64,000 nucleotides of DNA. Origin: Ophiura sarsii (lineage: Eukaryota; Echinodermata; Ophiuroidea; Amphilepidida; Ophiuridae). Below are positions 1 through 13,300 of the stretch, piece by piece (positions within the stretch are counted from its first letter, which is position 1; each line of letters starts with the position of its first letter). The stretch lies in contig CM069445.1 of the NCBI GenBank assembly GCA_035610835.1, positions 80,983,786 to 81,047,785 of the forward strand, in the 5' to 3' direction. The position numbers and the translations under genes were made by a program. The notes under the pieces were generated by a model. That model did not search any database, was not told where the DNA came from, and saw only the letters and a program-made list of their open reading frames with translations.

Positions 1-1246
1 TAGCCACATCCTCTTCCTTCAGGCTTATCCCAACCGTCAAACATTGATTGCTTTCATTTATTATCAAATTCGAAGTGCCTGGTCATATTTATACTTTAAT
101 TTCTTAATATATAACATAACCTTTGACATACGTTTCAAATTAAGCCTTGAATTTGCTGAAGCCATAAACAAATGCGACGCATCTTATACATTTTCCGACC
201 CAATCTGGATGATATAATTCAGTGGCGGATCCAGGATTAAAATTTACGGGAGCTGACCAAGGATTTTTTAAATTGGTACCCCAAAAAAATCGTGAAAGGT
301 CACCAATTGTTTTTGCCGTCAGCTAGTGAAATTCTGCTAAGTGGGGGGGGGGGGGGGGGGGGGGGCTCTGAAAAAGGTAAAGTGGTACACAAAAAAGGTA
401 TATTGTCAAATGTTACGGGGGGGGGGGGGGCGCCCGCCACCCCCCCCTGTATCCGCCACTGTTAAATTCGCGGGAAATTTCAAACGTTTTCTCTTATTAT
501 CATGGTTATTTTCAACTGTCAAAAAAGGAGTTTAGAAGTTTAATGTCTGAAATGCTCTATATATACGTATGTATGTTGAGTCAAGATCAGCGAAGGAATA
601 ATTATCATCCGATTGATTTCAAAAATGGGAAATGTCCCGGTTATGCACGTGAGTTGCAAACAGTGGAAACATATAAGTTAAATTTAAATTTCAATTGATT
701 TTAATCTGCGGTTGTTTTCCTGTAATTCTAAAAAGTTGGTATTTGCCGGTTAGCGCGGAAGTTTAAATTATTGAGTTGGGGCTTATTCACTTAGAGGTAT
801 AAGTTTGTTAAAATAATTTGTTTACCGCTGCTCTTTTATATACGACATTGTTAATAACTATATTATACTGAGTGACTGACAGAGTGACAGGAATCGAAGT
901 AAATTTGACGGAAGGAAGCGCTTGTGGTATGGTCTGACAAGATTTGAAGAACTAACATAGCAAGAGGAGTGGCCGCCAAGGGAAAACGTTAATGAAACTT
1001 GCGTATTAGGTAGTGGGTGTAACAGACCCATAATAGATAGAGACGTAACTGCGATGGACGTAAGACAAAACTTGTGTGAGGAATCATAGGACTAACTATT
1101 GACACTCTCCATTCCATGATCTCTCTGTGCATGACTTAAATCACTAAATATCAACTTGTTACTTGTCATCTTGTGTGGAGACGTTGTTAACGGTCAGTCA
1201 CTGTCGTCAGTTGCATCGCAAGCAAGGAATATTTATCACGAAAGCA
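1..1246. other. Upstream flank of the first gene
   Basis: No coding exon is recognised here. It holds a hAT-like miniature element at 220-461. An E2F-like stretch, TTCGCGGGAAA, lies near 467-477. The DNA preceding the first predicted ATG (1247) presumably contains a promoter and 5' UTR, but no TATA box or transcription start can be fixed from sequence. Confidence 0.4.
220..461. mobile_element. hAT-like MITE, CAGTGGCGGAT termini
   Basis: The ends are inverted copies: CAGTGGCGGATCCAGG on the left and CCTGTATCCGCCACTG on the right. This is a terminus widely seen in animal hAT non-autonomous elements. The interior has two long poly-G runs and no transposase. Flanking 8-mers (atataatt and ttaaattc) are only loosely alike, so the target-site duplication is decayed or absent. 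Its apparent reading frame is poly-glycine from the G runs. Confidence 0.7.
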
Positions 1247-1314
1247 ATGGGAACTCTGTCGTGTTTTAACCCATTTTCAAGCGTGAAATTCAACTTGTCC
1301 AAAAGAGCAAAAAG
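1247..1314 (+). CDS. PPxY gene, exon 1 (inferred first coding exon)
   Basis: ATG at 1247 opens 22 codons plus two bases and ends at a strong donor (AAAAAG|GTAAGA). The two leftover bases (AG) complete an Arg codon with the first base of exon 2. It encodes MGTLSCFNPF and then a Lys/Arg-rich run. The phase fit and the myristoylation-like start support it, but it lies 4.7 kb from exon 2 and another first exon is possible. Confidence 0.5.
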
Positions 1315-4300
1315 GTAAGACAATTGTTTAATTCAGTATTTCTGAAGAGTTGCGAAAAACAGTGAACCATGAATAAATACGTTATTAGATTTTAAATCAG
1401 GTTAAATACATTTTATCATTAGTATGACATTCGATAATATTTATATATAGCTTTCTGTTGATATTACTCACTTTCGGAACTTTTAATTGATATAGGCCTA
1501 GCCTAAACTTCAGAAACTGAAATTATGGACAAAAGTGACGTATATATTTTCTTTTGATTTATTTACTTTTGATCAATATCTATCACCAAAATTCACTCAT
1601 GTTCAATTGTTTAAGGTGTCAATTGGGTTTTTTTGTGATATTGGATACCTTAATTCCGATATAAAATATTCACCATTTATAGAAATTACTGTTTTTTTCT
1701 TCTTTTATATTAGAATTCTATGCAAATAAGTGCATTTCTACTTTGCTCTCTCTCTTTCCTTAAAAGAAGACGTATTTTGATTTATGAGAGTGTTTGGAAT
1801 TTTGGACAAGTGTCTTATACTTTCCGGTGGCGTATAAAGGCATATATATAACCACAGCGGTGTGAAGTTTTAAAAAGATTTAAGCCCGGATTTAAGCTTT
1901 TAGACAGTATTTTCCGTCGCACTGTGATCATGGTTATCCTCAAGTTTTCAAACATGTCAACTAGGCCTATTTTCAAGTTAAACATATACAAATTGCTTCA
2001 TCACTCAAGGGTAATATTGGGGGTCTGCTTATAATTTGGTACTACCGGCGGTGTCTAATGAATTAGCAAGAGTCCAGCCTAAAGGTCCATCTAAACTATG
2101 GTCTTTGTTTATACTGCACGCAACGGTATAGTTTCTTAGCTTTGTTGGGGCTTGGACGGGAGCTACACTCTCAGTTTATATGGTTATGTGGGATGTCGAT
2201 GGAGTATACGTTGGGACCACCAACTTTCTCACACCAGTATACTTTTTTCTTTTCCTATTTTTGTTGTTGAGAAACGAATGATATAAAAACATAACAAATT
2301 AATGAAAGAACCAGTCGAAATGGTCAAGTACCAGAATTTCTACGTGTTTGCTTTCTTTCTAATTACTCATAACGAGGTGTTGTGAACTAATTGAATTGTT
2401 TTCATTTTGACACAAATTAAGCTCAAATTATGCTTATTGGGCTGATGATAGCAAGATTAGTCTAAATTATATACCTGTTTATAATACCAAATCTAAGGCA
2501 ATATGATTAAGTTATTTGATGTCCTCGCTTTAAATATCTTAAAGGCCCAATCTTGACTTTCCCCCGTCTTGCTTTTTACAAACTGGCCTAATATCAGATA
2601 TTTCTGTGCACATGGTGCCCGTATGCACTGACATATTTTTAACATTCGACTCAAGAGATTCGTGATTCTTTGTTATGATCACATTTATCAGCACAATAAA
2701 TGCCAAGGCGTTACATGCTGACGGTATCTCAATTTTAAGGTTAAGGTTAGGGTTTTATGCCATTGGTCTCCTATATATAGCTCCCCTGTCCTTAGGACTA
2801 TTATAGGATTAGGGTCGAGAGCTTATGGCTTTCGCAGGCACCGGATGGGGAGGGTATCATAATGCTCCAGGAGCAACAAACACAGATCCCATCTGCAATA
2901 AACGGTTAGTGATCCGGGAGCACTATCATGTTGACAGTATCTGAAGTTAGCCTTACCAGTTAAAATCAAAGTTTTGATTGAATTAGTTTGATTTCCTTAT
3001 TTTTAGTGAAGCAACAGGTAAAAACACTTATCATATCAACGTCAAGTTGAGTGATGGCGGTTTATCTGATGAGAATCATCTGCTGCATTGGCTTAGGGCA
3101 AATTTGAAACCTGGGATTTTATTTCCATCTCTTATCATCTGATCATGCTTATATAACATTTCGTCTCCAATTCTCGTATGTTGCCATGGTTGTGGCGCTC
3201 CAAGTTTAAGAGGAATACGTGTAAAATATCAAAAGTTAGCAATTGGCATGTTCGTTATCTTTTGTTACATTTTGATTTTCCCAAAATGGAGAAATAAATT
3301 TAGAATGATGACTTACGTAGGCTGCGGTTGGAACCACGCCAAAGGCGCATGGAATTAAACAATTATACAGTAATCTTTGATGATATAGTACAGAGCAAGT
3401 GAGAAACCTTAGGTATGGAAATACCTCAAAATAGTATCGCCAGGGTGTCCCTAAAGCCTCGTCGTCCCTGTTGAAATATTATCTAAAAAAAGCTTACGTT
3501 ATTATAACACTTTGTTTTTCTTTTTTTGTCTTTGGAAGCACTTACGATACATATAGGGCGAGTAAAAAAAGTGCACTCAATTTTGGGATTTTATATCTTA
3601 AAATCTGTGCACAAATTTCACAGATTTTTTTATTGAGGCAGATATGGGTTTTCTCATTAGCTTTCTAAATAATTTTAGTTGGTTGAAATTGGTTGCCATA
3701 AGGTTGAAATTAAACAAGGCTATAATGACGGTCATTGGAAGTTATCGTGTAGTGCAATAGATTCATGCATTTATTTTTAAATATTGAAATTCAATAACAT
3801 CAGAGGTTTCGTTGGTAGGCCAATTATCATGAGCGCTGACAGTATATATATATGGGCCTGGGCAGGTTGGAAGAAGATACCCTTTAAGCAATTATCAGCA
3901 TTTTGTGGAAATATCAAAAAACGAAAAAACAAACAAATCTGAATTAGATAGAGGTGAAAACTTTTTCTTAAATTTCGATAGTCGTGAAAGCCAGTAATAA
4001 CGTACCCATAGGTGTACTTCTCATGTTAACCTATATATACATCAGGTTTACAGGTCTAAGACGAATAGGAAACATTGCATAGGTTATTTATAGAATATCT
4101 TAAGAAGCACTCAGCTTTTTGAAACTGACCCTAATGACCGTTGACAGAATCTGTAAGACAAGATGTCAATTATAATTTTGTTGATAAATAGGAGACATCT
4201 CAATTTGTGAAATATGTCCCGTTTTCAATCCGAATGTTGAAATATATTTTAAATAAAACTAATTTAGGTATTAGCAGCTTATAATGCCAAGCCTCAAATG

Positions 4301-7300
4301 TATTTAATGAAGGTTGCAATATTTTATCGAGGAGAGCAAATATTAGAATTCACTGCGAAAGGAATTATTTGCATTTGTGGGAGTATCGTATTTGAGGCTT
4401 GAAGAGTCTTAGACAATGGTGTCCAAAATGTATACTTTTCCACCCTCCTATTGGTGAAAGCTACCCAAAACTTGAATGTTGCCTTTCTCATATCTCTGGC
4501 ATCAACTGAATGAGCACTGTTGCGCCTAAACAGGTTGAAACACTTTAAGCAATTATTGGTATTTGTATAAATATCATAATTTGTTTTAATCTCTGAATTA
4601 TATCCGAAAATATCTATTAAATTCCAATAGTCGTGATATGATATATTATGATCTGTGCACTTTCCATGCTAACTTTATAATCTATATCAGTTTCACATGT
4701 CTAAAGTTAGCAGGAAACATTGTGTAGGTTTCTTTAAGTTATAAATAATCGTAAATGGCACATTCTGTCTAATAAAAGGGTTATTTAAAACTTAAAACAA
4801 CCTCCCGTAATTTAAAACGCTGATTTATAAACATTTTAAACAGGCTGGTTGTTTAAACTGAGTTGTTAAACGCAACTGTTTAAATGTTTGAATACGTCTG
4901 TTTAAATGTTTAAACAGAGTTGTTGAAATATTTCAACAACTTAGTTTGAACAACCAGGCTGTTTAACGCTGAGACAAATATAATAGGTATATTTGTTTCA
5001 GGTTAACGGGTGAACTGAACAACCATAATTGTTTAAAGTTTTCAACAACTTTATAAACAGCGTTTTTAAACAGTGTAAGATGGTGTTATCTTAAATATTT
5101 TATTGCAGGCAAAACCATTATAAATGCACACACGATGGTTTTAACATAAGTAAATCATTAAATTTATAAAATTAAATCCATTAATTAATTAGAAACAACG
5201 CGGAACAGTGCTGTATATACTACAACGACAAAAGTTGTCTTCATATAATATCTTATCTTAAAATGTGCGCATTCGATTTGGACCAAGCTTGGTGTCTTTT
5301 GTGTACAGAGAATATCTTATACATTCCGTTATAGTGATAATATTAAGAGGAAGGGATAATCAAAAGATTTGGAAATCCAGATTATGACTTTATAAAATTA
5401 CCAATTTAGTAAGAAACCCGTATAATCTTTATGTGGTAACACAGACATTGCATATATACATTAGCACTTAGCAGGTTTCTCGGTGGATAATGGGCTGGGG
5501 TTTTGAAATGAACATCGACTAGTCAGCTAGTATTAGGATATTGAAGGAAATTAAGCAGTAGCAAAAGTTGAAATATTGTCCTGCAAAAATTATTCTGAGA
5601 CAACAAAGGACTTATATATCTGGACATAAGGAAATGGCCTCCATACGATGAAATTCTATTTTGCAAGGAATTTAATACTAACTGTTAGTTGTTCGTCTTC
5701 ATTTATCAAGTCTTAGTTTCATTATTATTTGGATTCACTCAATTTGTATGAATGAAGTATCAAATTATATGGAAGGTATATATCTTAGATTTTTATTACC
5801 GTTTGTTGATTTTGAATTATCTAAGGCACTTTTTGTTTTATGTGTATATAAATACAGTAATCTCACTTACCATGAGATCATTATAGACCCCAATGATTAT
5901 TATTTGTAAATATACCTTATATGGGGCTTTGTAGACGTCCATATCTATATCTTATAATAATAACATACACTTTTCTTCTTATACATCAACAGAAACAAAG
6001 CATCTCCCAGGGAAAGATACACAAGTAGGGCGCCATCAACACTACTAAGTAATGATGAGTTTATCATCCCCACTACTGTGGAAAGACAACGATCTCCCGA
6101 CCCAGAATTGGACCGTTTTCCCGCCGATATAGGAGGAGATTCCACCGGCCCGCCATCATACAGTGAAATATTGTCTGCTTTTTCTGAACCGCCTCCTTCT
6201 TATCAACAAGCGATTCTCAGCCGGGTACCCGACGAAAATGTTTCTCATGTACGGACGATAGCGTGGGTTCGAGCCAGCGGGGATTTCATTTCGAGTCGAA
6301 CAAATGACTGCCCTGTAACAACAGGTTTGTGTTACTAAACTATTATAATCGTTTGTAATGAGGATGCTTTCATGCATGATTTTAATCTCATTGAGAATCC
6401 TATCCTACAACCACATGAATGTTATGTGCATGGGGTTCCACACGACTCCATTCTGGGCCTCACATTTTTGAAATTGCAGAACCAAGTTTATACACTATAG
6501 CCATGCTTTTAATGTAGTCTTCGCCAAGGGCCGGTTTTCATACAGCAAATGAGATTGGATCAAGACTATTCTTTTCTCATGTTCGAAGGCTGACAGTAAA
6601 ATTGTTAACTTTATTTGTTGGAAGTGGCTCTTTTTGCTCCATGCTTTTCTTCCATCTTTTCTAACTTTCATTTTATTCAGCCAGCATGCTTATATAGGTT
6701 TTTTATACCAAACACTATAAAGTCCAACCCCCTATACAATATACCCCTTCTTGGCTACTGTAAATATTTATTTGATAGCCCCTTTCCTTTTTAAAGGATT
6801 TTTTTATTAAGCCTGGCCCGAGCATTTTGCTTGAGCCTGGTCCCTTCAGGACCCAAGCGTGTGTTGCCAATATATATAAGCAGGGTACCGGACAGTTGGC
6901 ATGGTTGGGGACAGTTTAGGACACCATAATTATTGCCTGAATATTAATAATTAAAACAATATTATTCCCATTGTAATCACAGATCAAACAAGACCCCCAG
7001 CAAGGTCTAGATCGTCAACTGAACCTATTTTGTCTTCATCGATTGGAACTGCCAATCAACCATCAGAGAGGATAGAAGTCCCACCCACAATCCAAGATAC
7101 CAGTAGGAGCCAGACATCACCATTTACCGTAAGCCCTGGTACAAGACGTCGAATAAGACAGAGTTGGACACATTGTCTACAGTGGATTGTGCAATACTCA
7201 ATTGAATGCAATTTTCGCAGTACAATTGCTCATTTTCTCTCAATGGTAAGTGTGTGACTTTTAGCCATAAGGTTTTGACAGAAGTTCTTTTGGCCCTTAA

Positions 7301-10300
7301 ACATGTTTAAAGCAGACTGCCCAAAGGTAATATACATACGCAGTATTACTTTATGCATGCTAAAGGGCCGGATGGATACGAGGTTAGCAGACGATTTGAT
7401 TTGCGTTATAATAACATGATATAATTAGTCGGGAAATGCAATTAATATTCGGTTTATAGTGTCGAATTATAGGAAATTAAATCTTTAACACCAATGGCGA
7501 GAAACAAAAGAAACGGAAATCGGGCATTTGATTGATATAGCGCAGGGGTGGGCAACCTACGGCCCGCGGGCCGCATGCGGCCCGCCAGTGGGTATTTTGC
7601 GGCCCGCGAGATGTATCAAGAAAAATAAAAATAAGAGGAATTATGGAATTATGATGGTCAAAAGCACACAGATGAAAAAAATTCGCGCGCTACGCGCGAA
7701 TTATATATGGCACAAAAATGCAATATTATTTAGTAACGGCTTGTTTACAGCCAAAATATACCAAAAATACCTCATCATGCCTAAAATAAGTGTAAAGTCG
7801 ACAATTTTCGCGCGCTAGCGCGCATTGCTTGTGTCAAAACAATCTTGTCGGTTGGCTTTCATTCTCCCCCCCTAAAGAATTCCACTGTATCGGTACTGTA
7901 TCGAGATTACGTTTTTGTGAAGATATATTATTAACATGATTAAGCACACACAAATCAATGGTTTGAAATCAACAGCAGACCATTGCTACAAAATTTGGTT
8001 AGGTGCGGCCCAGTCAATTTTTCACTCCTTATATCTGGCCCATTCATTCAAAAAGGTTGCCCACCCCTGATATAGCGGTTTAGGCGCTACGGCATAATTA
8101 CTCCATAACTTTTAAGCGCATTATATAATTAACCGTCGCAACCTTCATTTATTACAGGACATTTGAGAAATAATTGTGTCTGTTAAGAGTACATGAAAAC
8201 AGCTTATGACACCCGTGAATCGGTCTCTGGAAAGCGGGACAAAATATATTACTCGAAACTGTTGCATACCTTACTCATCTGTAAAGCATGGCCCGGTATG
8301 GGGAAAGTATCCATACGGTTCCGAATGAATTAAGGATAATCCTCAGAACATGTCAAAATCATATCATGATATCTGTATCCAGATTTTTCTAACTCTTTGA
8401 AATGTTTCAATTATGCAGACAATTTCTTCCATTGTGTGGTTTAGGACACTATCTGACAAATTTAAGACAAGAGAGAGAGGCATGTTTCACTCCGGCGACA
8501 GAACCATCCGGCCCCTATTGTCTGGCGCGAACAGAGAGACGTGATACTTTTATCTTTTCCATGAATTTTCAGTGGAAATAATGTGACTTATCATACGATA
8601 TTTACCCTTGGATATGGTCGTCTGGGTGTGGAACTGATTGTAGCTCGGTCAGCATCTTAACACTTTCCACGCGGCTACATAGTTTTACCATACAAACAGA
8701 TTTTTCAGAAACCTTTTCGTAATTTTCAGAGTCTATTTAAAGGATTACTGAACCAATACTAGGCATGTTTGTACTTATTTCAATGCATTTCACATGGTGA
8801 TTCCAAATATGGTAATAAAATTGAATAATTTTGACATTTTTGAAACATTTTGTGAATTTTTGGAATGTCGTCTGCAGCTGCCTGCCGCGTGGAAAGTGTT
8901 AAGATAACCCCAGTATCCTGTACATAGATTGTAGAGGCCCTCTTACAATCTATGTACAGGATACTGGGGTTATCTTTAATAACATGAATTTCCTTTCATT
9001 TTAAACTTGATAGACTCCCGAGATAGCCAATCATTTGGATGAAGATACTTTGGCATTGGTTAAACAGTTCAATGTGGTTAATTTATTATGATGGGCAATC
9101 ACGTCAGGGAGGGTGAATATTTGAGAACAGAACAGTTTGATTCAAACTAAATCAGTGGGCATCTTGAGTGGGTTCTCCACCAAGTATGATAAATTGGCCA
9201 ACATACAGAAAATACAATAGGCTACATATGGCAACACATAATATACAGGATCATTCAATAAGTTTGACCTCATCTCTCATAACATCGTATGTTATGAGTG
9301 AGGAGGTAGAACTTATTGAATGACCCTCGCATAATCATGAAAAATGTCATTAGACTGACATTCATATTATGAATGTCGGTCTAATGAAATTTGTCATGAT
9401 TATACGACGAGGGTCATTCAATAAGTTCTACCTCCTCACTCATAACATCGCTAATATGACTGTCAACCTCATGACATTTGTCATGATCATAGCTCTGAAT
9501 CATAGCTACACATTATTTTATAAAAGTAAATGATAATATACCTGTTTCAATTTTGTTATGACGCGATCAAAGCCAGAGAGAGATTTTGGACAACGGACAC
9601 GGGAAAAATTACCCCAAATATAAATACATGTTTTTTTCGTTTTCTCTCCATATTGGATGATAAACAACCCCATTTAAATACTGAAAATAGAAATCAATGG
9701 ATGACTTCTGAATCTAATACTTTATAATCATGTATAAATCAGATTGTACTACGGGCAATATTAACCTTTGTAGGCTTGCAAATAGTATATAGGCCTTTAG
9801 CATACTGGAATACTAAACTATTCAGTCAAATTTTCGTTATTACAAGTCATTCAGCCACAGTGATGTCTCGAATATAAAATCTTAACATGATAGTAACTTT
9901 ATGACTTCCGAGTTTTAACGAAGATCTCTTATATAATAATGTTTTATATCATATATATAATATAATATAAAGCAGAAGATCTCTTAGTTCCCATGAAAAG
10001 CAGATGTGACTTTTGCAGTGGTTCTATAAGGTAGAAAATATGCGGATGTCCTGGTCTGGTTCTGGCTAATTAGAGGGCATTTCCCCCAAGAGATCAGTAA
10101 CTTTTATTGTTGATAGTCAGTTTAAGATATAATTGTACTTTAGAACGGTTTTAATTGACCGATAGGTACGTTTCTTTTAGGCTTAGAATTAGCCAAATGA
10201 ATAGCACTTCAGAGACATTTGGCTGTTTTTTATCCATTTCCGTCGCACTAAATGGACGTGTGGTTTTTACTACATATCCAGAAAAGTACAACCAGTACCC

Positions 10301-13300
10301 TTACGAATATACTATGAATTTGTAGCTGATATTCAAAGCTCCAATTGTGGAATATTTCATACGCTGACTTATTTAATAGCAAAGTTATGAGGTAGGAGGT
10401 AGAACTTATTGAATGATCCTGGTAGCTCTGAATCGATCTTCAATAGAGGGATTATTGAAATGGTGTGGAGCTGATACTATGTCTGTTTCACCAACACGTA
10501 TGACTAGCATATTTGAAAAGCCCGGTAAACAGTAATGGGTATTGATCATGTTGATCATGTTGATAGTCTATTGGGGCAACTGCATTATAAAACTGTATTG
10601 ATTTTATTATGCTATATTAATTTATTTTTTTTATGTTGAAGTTTGAACTTTTCAACTGTGTTAACATTGAGCATTATTAACAGCAATATCCTCTGTTCAT
10701 ATGGTGTCAACATTCAAACCATACTTGATTTGTCAATGTCATTAAAATACACTTCAAAAGATTAAATCAATCATTAGAAAATAACTCAATTAATCAGTGT
10801 TTCCTGCCCACGTTGGAGATGTCTTATATGAGATTAACTAATCCGGTTAATTTCTTAAATCCCAATCGAAAAATTAAAATGTATAGGTATGTTACAGCAG
10901 CTGTTTTGAGTTTAGGGGCAATGGTTTGACAAACATAACAAAACGGGTAGTGAGATGTGTTATATGTCATTTATTGATTATTTATGTTTATATATATGCA
11001 ATAAAACAAAAGATTTTAAAACAATTCAACAAATGATAGAACATTTAACAACTTTCTTCTATACTATGAGTCTTTGGTTTTTAAATTAAAAATCCATTTG
11101 ACAGATATTTGACAAGTCTCTTACATTAACCAAGTAGCCTAAGGTTATATATCAAAGACATAAAATGACCTCAAAACATTCCCATGAATTGTTAAGAATT
11201 GATCATTTCAAAAACTATCTTTGTAATTTTCTGTTTAGGTAACTCAAGCATTGCACATCAAGAAGGAGCATGGAACCAACAGCAACCAATACCCAATTGC
11301 AATCCAAACACTAGCAGTACAATTACCAATTACTTTCAGTCGTAGAATGTGGAGTGATCTTGTCTTTGCATTTGGGTTCAGCACCAGCAGTGGAAACCAT
11401 ACTAGTCACACGGAATGTATCATTGTACCTAGGGCTATGAGTAGAGATGAACTTACAAGATACAGACAAGTGTTGACTGGTCTTATAGGTAACTAGTCGA
11501 CTGTGTATACCTTGTATAATTTCACTGTCACACAATCGAACAACACCCTCTGATACTTCCAATCCGAGAACAAACGGATGTGAGGGGTTTTCGCAAGGCG
11601 AAGTATCAGAGGGTGTTGTTCGATTGTGTGACAGTGAAATACACAGTATACGAAGCAGACTAATAGGTAACTTGCCCGGTAGATTGATTCTAAGTTCAGA
11701 AATTGTTTTCAATTGCACCAATTTTTCGGATATTTCTTGATAGATTCATATTGTGTTACATATATGGAAAGCTTATGTGTTCCTCTTTCCAATGACACCA
11801 CATTTGTTGCAATCAGTTGTTTCAGTGCTCAGCCACTTGTTTAATGATAGGAGGTCTCTCAATTAAAATGTGCCAAATTCACTATTATTTTGTGCTCAAA
11901 AGAAGCACTTTGTTATCTGTTCAATATGAAGTGTTACTTTATGAACTACAGTGTAACAGGGTGAGTAAAACAACTGTAATAGTGGAAAGAAGCCATCTTG
12001 TTTTCAAAACCAATATGATGTTTGAACATTTGTAAACGTTATAAAAATAACCTATTTGTTACCAACGAAAAATGTGATTGACTTCATTTTTTCACACAAA
12101 GTTAGGAACAAACATACCATTCTTGCAACGTTTAAAAAGTATCAATCTTCAACTTGGTTTTAAGATGGCTGCTTTCCACTATTGCAGGTTTTTTTAATCA
12201 CCCTGTAGAGCGATGTTCTATTGACGTTTGAGCACAAAATAGTGATTATTTTGGCACATTGATATTGAGACCTGCCTAGATTATCAAGCAAATGGCTGAG
12301 CACTAAAACAAACAATTGCTACAAATGTGGTATCATTGGAAAGATAAACACAACAACTTTCCATTTATGTATATAAACATATAACAAAATATCAAATGTT
12401 GGCGATTGAAAAAAGTTTGAGGGGTTTATTTTAATATGAACTTATTTTTCTACAGATCGCTTCTATTGCACTTTTAGTCATACTGTCAACATACTCCTTC
12501 AAGGCAAAATGCCAGAACAGACGTTAGCAAAATCCAAATCACCTTCAAAAGAACTTTTTGTTTAATCTGAAAAGAATATCAATTCAAATAGAACATAATT
12601 TAAAGGAATTTTGATGTAAAGGGTATACAATATTGAAACGAGCCGCAAAGTATTTATTCCAGTTCATAATAAGAATGACATCAAACTGCAAAAAGAGGTG
12701 GGGCGAGGGCTGGTTGAAAGGTAGGGATGAGACGCTAGCAAAGGACGAATGTCTTTAAAATGAGACATTTATTTGCCAGTTGTTAAAGCTGTAGAAGTGT
12801 TCATGATAATTTATAAATCATTTGGCAACTGTTTCCAATATACAAGGTGAGTCAGAAAGAACAGGCTCTTTCTTGGCAAAGGCATCACAAAAATGTCCAG
12901 GGTGCAAATTATTAAAAATCATTAGTGGCGCTAGAAATATCATTCATTAAGCTTTAATTTTTGTGATGACTTTGCCAAAAAGTGCCCCTTTTTTCTGACT
13001 CAACCTGTATATCAATCCATTATGCAAGGGAAAGTTATGTAATAATGATGGCAGGTGTATCATAACTTGTTTGACAATGAAACCGTTCCAATCCAATTGA
13101 TGAATTATGAAATAGTTATCTTATACTTTGCCGAAACGAAATACACAACAAACCATTCACTTTCATGGATGAAAATTAAATTGATCAATATCCTATATTT
13201 TTTTATGTATGACAATTTCTTTTTGTATAACAAAACTTTTACAATATTTTTTTTCTATCCAGAATTACCCTACTACACAGTTAAAATAGCAGCTAATCTG

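Noticed and set aside
2735..2830. Telomere-like ggttaagg/ggttaggg run
   Set aside because: Only two or three imperfect units, too short and isolated to be an interstitial telomere.
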